Shown piece by piece: positions 58,202 through 64,000 of a DNA stretch of 64,000 nucleotides. Position numbers and translations under genes: made by a program. Each line of letters opens with the position of its first letter. Positions within the stretch are counted from its first letter, which is position 1. This DNA comes from Chrysopilus asiliformis (Eukaryota; Arthropoda; Insecta; Diptera; Rhagionidae), in contig OZ035960.1 of NCBI GenBank assembly GCA_964034945.1, positions 14,573,903 to 14,637,902 on the forward strand. Reading direction: 5' to 3'. The notes under the pieces were generated by a model. That model was not told the origin of the DNA, did not search any database, and saw only the letters and a list, made by a program, of their open reading frames with translations.

Positions 58202-60289
58202 TAAAAACCTACCACAGAAAGCTATGTTAAAGCTATGTTTTATATTTAAAGCTGCATCGCACGAGTTTCAATGTAAAATTCGAGGCTTCACTCCCGGATT
58301 CACACGAAAAATATATGGTCACCCTACTTAAATGCGAACTTTTTCAAAACGCCTGAATTTTTTTTTTTTTGTAGCAGAGACCAAATTTTGTGCTCTATCA
58401 AACTTCAAAACGAAAAAAATATTAACCAGATATTCATTATTAACCACAAGCTAGGTCGGTCGCTGTTCCCAAATAAATGTGTTGTCATTTTCCCTAAGGA
58501 TCTGCCTAATATTATATTCGCATGTAAAAAGCCACTACTATAGAATTCCATGACAAAAAAAAAATTTTGTACATCATAAGACACCTATCAAAAAGAATGA
58601 AATATCCAAGGTAAAATGAAATACCCCATCAACACACTAAGAATACATTTATTCAAAATACACGTACATCATTGCTGTGGCTTTTTGGCAAATTGTTATC
58701 CTTATGTAAATTGCAAATTCCCCGGGATTTGTTTATCTCAAGCGACTTGAGAGATGTGTCACTCCATCTTACATCCTGCGACACAAAATCTTTATTCCAC
58801 AAGGATCAATGCAATGGCTGTCTTTATGTTACTTTAATAAACTGAACGTATAACAAGAGTTTAGGTACTTACCGCCTCTCATCCCTTAAAGTTGCTCCTA
58901 CGCGGGGATAGGGAAACAACACAAAAAACAGGAAGAAAAAGCACTCGGAGTACCTTCTGCATAGGATATTTTACTGTAGTCCCGAAAGCTGAAAACAAAA
59001 CAAAACACTATATACAACTACCGCCATATCGCATCGCCTGCGCCCTTCCCACAAAATTTCAGTTAAATATTCTACGTACTAAGATGGCCCATCAGATCCC
59101 ATTGAGTTTTTCCCGAAAGTTTTCCCGTCTGGGATATCCAGTGAATACTCGCCAATGGAGCCCTTAACAATATTCTTAGTATATGGCAAAAAAAATACCC
59201 CTCCAGCATTCACTGAACCCATCGAAAGCGAACACCGGCAAAAAGTCGGGAACAAGACCAAGTTAGCTGAGAAGAAATCAATATTTTACATGAGCATTTT
59301 CCAACAGCAGCAATGGAAAGGATACGATGCCAATAAATTGGGTCAGAATCGACGCTATCTTTTCGGCTCCCCTAATCCTTGTTCCCGTCCGGACTTTGGA
59401 GGTGCCAACATTTCTTTCCTTTCATTGCCTTTCTTTTGTCACAGGTTGGATTCACTTTACCCGAGTGGAAAAGTTTTCGGGTAGTTGTGAAAATGATTCG
59501 TTGCCTTTTTTTCATCCAACTTTTCTTGTTTTCTTTTTTTTTTTGCTTTTTCGGTATTCAGCTATATATGGGTTTAATATCAACCGAACCGAACTCAATT
59601 GAAACGATATAACATAAAAAATGAGTCAGTATAGCATAATCTACCATAGCCGGCATAAATATGTGATATTCTTATGATGGTTTCGATCCATGGAAAATGT
59701 CACGTCCACTAGTCGCTGAGAAAATACAAGGGATACAAATTGGGACGGTCAATGACTTGAAAATCCCCTATTCATAGGAAGTATAGTAAAAACCAAAGTC
59801 TGAGTTAGAAGTCTGGATGTAAAATCGGTGGCTGAATAGGCTTCCAAGTGGCGGAGAGCTCCATCCGATGGGTGACTTTGAGTATATCTCTGTCAGAATT
59901 CCACTTGAATGAAGTCAAGTTCAAATTGAGATGAGGGTTGAAAAATCTATACACATGATAAATTCATCGCTATATTCCCATAACACATATACGTATATGT
60001 GTAACGGCTAGGGAAATCTCCTGTAACATTATTGGTAACGATTGATATCATCCACATTCAGTCGTCACCTTTCCATGATCGCGTATGACAACGTTAAGTG
60101 ACTGTAAAGATTGAACATTGCCGCCTTAAATTTCTGGGTTCTATTAAATTATGTTGAATGGAGAGGAAAATCTAAAACGAAACTTTATCCATTTCAAGAC
60201 TTTGAGATATTATTGTAATTTATTTACTTATTTGTTCTAGGATTGATTAAATTAAACTCAAGTGATGCATTTACTTTGTTTGATTTATT
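58202..60289. other. Unassigned DNA, GC-richer near 58.9-59.5 kb
   Basis: 58877-58989 (minus) lies between a strong acceptor (TTTTGTTTTGTTTTCAG) and a donor (GGCG|GTAAGTACC) but has stops in all frames, so it could only be a non-coding exon. The plus frame 59155-59484 (109 codons, MEPLTIFLVYGKKN) is not recognised. Neither is called as a gene. Confidence 0.3.
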
Positions 60290-60540
60290 AAACACTAGAA
60301 TATGGATGCGTCGTTGCCAGGTTAAAGTGTACTTTTTTTTACACTTTTTAGAGAAATCTTGAAAATAATTCCACGTTTGAGGAAATTGGGCTATCCTTAC
60401 AGGAACTTCGGACAGAAATTCCAAAATTTGTATATTGGATTCGTGATGAACGTCCTTAGAACGTCTTTAGACCACCTAAGGATTATTTGAATTATCCTTA
60501 CAGGACCTTTCGGTTCGAGTTTTGAAATTCTAACAACAGT
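60290..60540. repeat. Rep-C related repeat
   Basis: GCGTCGTTGCCAGG head, then TATCCTTACAGGAAC... and TATCCTTACAGGACCTTTCG units like 38163-38635. Confidence 0.45.
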
Positions 60541-60875
60541 GCAGCGATTATTCTAAAAAAGGATGAGAATTATCACTAGTGAGTCCTTTGGTATTTTGTG
60601 CAATAGTGTTTATTAGGAAATTGAGAGGTTTTTGTGAATTTCCAGGCATTTGTTCTCACCGAAAATTTGTTTAAGTCACGAACTTGAATGTTGAAAACCT
60701 GATCGAAATCCCTCCAGGGGAGGGGCGAAATGGGCCGAAATTTTTCTACGGCAGATGCTTGATCCTTTATTTAACACAGAAATATTATCATATTTGACGC
60801 ATTATCATAATTTGATATCAGAGGAGGGGTATCGAAACAGAGCAGGAGGTCAATATCCAATTTTTTTCCCGAAAT

Positions 60876-60963
60876 TTAACACGTTCACTGCCAACTACGA
60901 GTATACTCGAGTACACTCGCAGTTGGCCACACAATAAAATTAATTTGGCAGTGAACGTGTTAA
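60876..60963. mobile_element. piggyBac-like MITE with TTAA ends (88 bp)
   Basis: Exact 19-bp inverted ends TTAACACGTTCACTGCCAA and TTAA at both edges. The palindrome CGAGTATACTCG lies just inside the left end. Confidence 0.85.
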
Positions 60964-61679
60964 CTAATTACTTCCTTACAATCCCATCATAATTTCAAAA
61001 TACCAGCTTTTTTGAAACGATTTTTCTAAGATATAATAGTCAAATACCGCCATCACAAACACAAATCCCTGATTCAAATTTAGAAATTTTAAATTCAATT
61101 AATTTTTAAGGAAAAAAAAAATTTCTCTCCCTATTATTTACTTTGAAAAAGAACGCATTTTCAACTTTACAACCTTTCCACGGTATGCTCGCACAAAAGA
61201 ACTTTTTCAGTGAGCAAACACATCAGGTAACTGAATGGCAATATTGAATATTTTATATTGAACTCCTACAAATAATTTCGCTTTTTTCATTCGATATAAA
61301 GGGGAAATTTAATATTTACAAAATATAAAGCTTGGAGGTTTTCAAATTGATCAAAAACCAATAACAAATCAGGCATTAGAGGGTGTTACGAAACGTGGTT
61401 TTTACACCTTTTTCGTTTGCTTTAAGGAGGGACCTTTTTATTGGAAATTCATTCATTAGCCCTTCAAGCGTTTTTCGCCTTAGTGATTTATTTGCTTAAA
61501 TCACTGTTTTTTACAATTTTTGACAAAGTGGCTTTCATTGTAATTAGAGCGAATATTTTATTACATCGCAATTTGTATCTTTTTATCTGAGCGTCCTGTT
61601 GTAAACGTTGGGTGCTTCGTTGTTATCGAAGCGTTCTCCTAATTTCAACGGTGGACGAACAACAAAATCTGGGGCATGC
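60964..61679. other. AT-rich DNA
   Basis: I see nothing assignable. Confidence 0.4.
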
Positions 61680-62039
61680 TTAACACTCTAACTGCCAGTT
61701 TTAAGCCTTTTTCGAATATTTAGTTGTCAGTCAAAAAGGCACTAAGAAAAAAAATTGAAACAAAATTATACCTAAATGTGTGCAACTACAAAAAATCGTT
61801 GCGGTTGCAGCGAACACTTTAATAATTTTCACGGCCCTTACACGCGTCTGTAGAGCTGACACAGTCGCTGACAAAGTCTCGTGTAAATGCACTGACTGCC
61901 AGTTCGCTAAATGTCTTTTAATTCGTTGTCAGTAATTTGACATTTGAAGTTTGTGCTACTGACACACTTTACAGTCGCGTGTAAAGGCCGGGTTAGGTGT
62001 CAGGTCTTTTTGACTGACGTGGCAGTTAGAGTGTTAACA
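61680..62039. mobile_element. piggyBac-like MITE with TTAA ends, holding a Harbinger-like copy
   Basis: Exact 18-bp inverted ends TTAACACTCTAACTGCCA and TTAA at both edges. A GTCAGGTC/GACTGAC hairpin lies just inside the right end. 61830-61994 is a second element inside it. Confidence 0.85.
61830..61994. mobile_element. Harbinger-like MITE, short copy of 53680-54141
   Basis: 165 bp in opposite orientation to 53680-54141, with matching ends (CACGGCCCTTACACGCG and its partner). TTA follows on the right, but TTT rather than TTA precedes it, so the target duplication is imperfect. The central ~300 bp and mini-gene are absent. Confidence 0.75.
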
Positions 62040-62049
62040 CTCTTGCCTT

Positions 62050-62320
62050 TGAGATATCCTTACGATGCTTGCCTTTGAGATATCCTTACGAATTCTTTGA
62101 CTTCAAAATCGGATTCAGTGACCCGAAAAATCCTCAGAGGAGATTTTTCCAGAAAATTTGAAGAAAAGGATAATCACGTTATTCTAACAGGATTTTCCAT
62201 TATCCTTACATACATCAGAATAAGATTCAGCAACCCCCAAATGAGATTTTTTCCGGAAAATTTGAGTGAAAGGAAAATCACGTTATCCTTACTGGACCTT
62301 CCCTTATTCTCACAAGGACA
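62050..62320. repeat. Rep-C related repeat units
   Basis: Several units of ATATCCTTACGA / TTATCCTTACATAC and GGATTCAGTGACCC / GATTCAGCAACCCC, like 38225-38470. Confidence 0.45.
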
Positions 62321-62485
62321 AAGTGGTGAAAATATTGTAAAATGCGTATGTGTACATTATTTAAAGCAATCAGATGATAGGAAGTGGGTCAAAATTAGAT
62401 CGCAAAATTTGACCCTGCTGATACGAGAGCAAGTTAGATAAAAGCTTTAAAAATATATCATGGGTGCATTTCTATTCCAAGCTTA

Positions 62486-62858
62486 AGGTGCCGCTCCACA
62501 TGAGAGTAAATGCCGGCGAGAACCTCTCGATAGCAGCTACTCGCAAATTGACACGTCTCTGAGAGTCGCTCGCAGAAACTCGCAAAAACTCGCGAGCTAG
62601 TTTCTGCGAGCTGTCAAAACTGATTATACTCTCTAGTCGACACGCACCCACTGAACTCTCCGGGAGTTGCTCGCCAGATACGAACGGCGTTTGAATTTCG
62701 CTAGTAGCTCTCCAGAACTCGCCAAAGCGAGATGTCAAAAAAATTAAGATATTGGTCTTGAAAAGACAAAAATCGCCGAAATTAACTCTCAAATGGACAA
62801 CCTCCTGCGAATAACTCTCGAGTTACTCGCGTATTAACTCTCATATGGAGCGGCATCT
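62486..62858. mobile_element. Harbinger-like MITE (TTA target)
   Basis: AGGTGCCGCTCCACATGAGA; inverted right end AGATGCCGCTCCATATGAGA. TTA flanks both sides (62483-62485 and 62859-62861). It is full of CTCGCGAG/ACTCGC motifs. The 106-codon minus frame inside is chance. Confidence 0.8.
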
Positions 62859-64000
62859 TTAGAAAGTGAATAAAATGTTGTAAACAATCAAAACCGAACA
62901 AATCAAGAACGAATCAAAAATTAAAATGGAATTTTATGCCAAATAAACCGATAATAAAAAGAATAAACCACCAAAAGGAACTCATAATGGGTACTTTCGA
63001 TATTTTTTTTATGATTTTTTTTTTATTCCTACTGAAACTTTAATAGATGTACGGATTTCCCAGTGAAGTGTAAACGAGAATGGTAAACATATTTAATAAT
63101 GGCAATTTTATTGCAATGATAAAACTTCTTTTATTAAACAATTCCAAAATTTGAATAATTTGCCAAGTTGAATTTCCTAAGCTCATTATTGTCTCACCCT
63201 CGGTGGAAAAGTCTACTCGAGAAACTTTCAATTTATGCTAAAACCCAATGAAAACGAAATTTTTGCATTTTATTTATCCCATTTTGCATGTATGTGTCTG
63301 TTTAAAAATGTCGCTTTTCAATGTATGCAAAATAAGGACTCCATCCTTCCTTTTGTCTTTGAGGTCTTTTGAAAATAAAGGATATTAGACATTCCGTACA
63401 TGTTCAACTCAAATTGTCAACATTGAACTTTCTTATCGTACACTGTAGAAAATGAATTTGAATTTAAACCGAAAAATGGGGTAAAAACGGGGTAAATTTG
63501 CAAAAACGTCGTAAAATTTCGAAAAAAAATCAGAATTTAGCTCGCACACCATTTAAGTTGTAAAATCACCCAAAAAACATTAATCTTACACTAGAAATAG
63601 GGTAATTTTAAACCTTGCGTAAAATTTCGACCAATATTCGTATTTTTACTCTCATTTTGGTGTAAAAACACGCTCGCAGGGTATTTTTGCATTATTGTAC
63701 GGACAATTTAACCTTAACCTTATAATTCGCATAAGGTTTGTGGCATAGGAGTATAAATACTCGAATCGAGTTTTACTCTACCAAAATCCTGTGTGGCGCC
63801 TGCCACATGGCAGACATGCCCGGGAAATTTGGATGTGAAAACATCAGCAAAAATAATATAATATTTTTGTTTTTGCAGACCGTATAAGCCGAGAAATTCT
63901 AATACCATTTTCGGTGTAATTTTAAACAAAAAATGTCGTAAAATTACACCTTTAAGACGCGGTTTTGCTACCAAATAGGAGGAAAATTACAATAAAAATG
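62859..64000. other. AT-rich DNA to the window edge
   Basis: No supported gene. 63460-63960 repeats short GGTAAA/GTCGTAAAATT motifs in both orientations, perhaps a worn inverted-repeat element. Confidence 0.4.

Noticed and set aside
57764..58204. Long Leu/Ser frame and its antisense Arg/Glu frame
   Set aside because: Both read through the CT/GA microsatellite. Only the different minus frame at 58046-58198 has real homology. The same applies to the frame at 33112-33348.
58877..58989. Minus-strand exon between a strong acceptor and donor
   Set aside because: Every frame contains a stop, so it can only be a non-coding exon; there is no other support.
62472..62792. 106-codon minus-strand frame
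   Set aside because: It falls inside a MITE with clear inverted ends and TTA duplications and is made of its internal CTCGC repeats.
1..64000. CRISPR array, bacterial operon, rRNA or true tRNA genes
   Set aside because: Tandem arrays here have no regular spacers. The only tRNA-like segments are SINE heads without a complete cloverleaf, and splice sites and transposons show a eukaryotic genome.

Overview
The window looks like AT-rich DNA from an insect. A dipteran is plausible but the order is not settled. The reasons are a Ty3/gypsy element of the 17.6/297 kind with a tRNA-Ser-like primer site, many small pogo-, piggyBac- and Harbinger-like elements, and a spliced gene with GT-AG introns. 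Most of the 64 kb is transposon debris around one recognisable host gene.

Layout. 1-3274 is intergenic DNA with a SINE remnant (889-1050) and one copy of a dispersed repeat, here called Rep-A (1379-1940). 3275-16858 is the most striking block. A 2,651-bp segment occurs twice without differences that I can see (3275-5925 and 14208-16858). Between the copies lies a complete LTR retrotransposon (6004-14207) with identical-looking 401-bp LTRs, primer site, gag, pol and polypurine tract, but no env. A 72-bp stray piece of the element's own pol sits at 5925-5996, just before the 5' LTR. There is no target-site duplication.

A host gene on the + strand begins near 20.8 kb. It has a 5'UTR/first coding exon (20826-21028), exon 2 (22780-22932) and a large exon 3 (23316-26944). 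All three join in phase and end at a good splice donor. The 1,283 residues read so far are mostly disordered and I do not recognise the protein. Its remaining exons probably lie far downstream, since about 37 kb after 26944 has no convincing continuation. Two isolated exon-like stretches (33743-33929 on + and 35726-35907 on -) may belong to other transcripts.

From 28 kb onward the sequence is a mosaic of small inverted-repeat elements, many with target duplications that can be read directly. There are at least ten TTAA-flanked piggyBac-like copies, several TAA/TTA-flanked Harbinger-like copies, two pogo-like TA-flanked copies and long hairpins. Around 53.2-55.1 kb they are nested inside one another. 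One Harbinger-like copy there still carries a TATA-like box and a two-exon 49-residue reading frame. 58046-58198 (- strand) is the C-terminal end of a non-LTR retrotransposon reverse transcriptase, joined to a long GA microsatellite. Simple arrays (TCTG/TCGG, 12-bp CAGTCAGTCAAT, CT) explain several long but spurious open frames.
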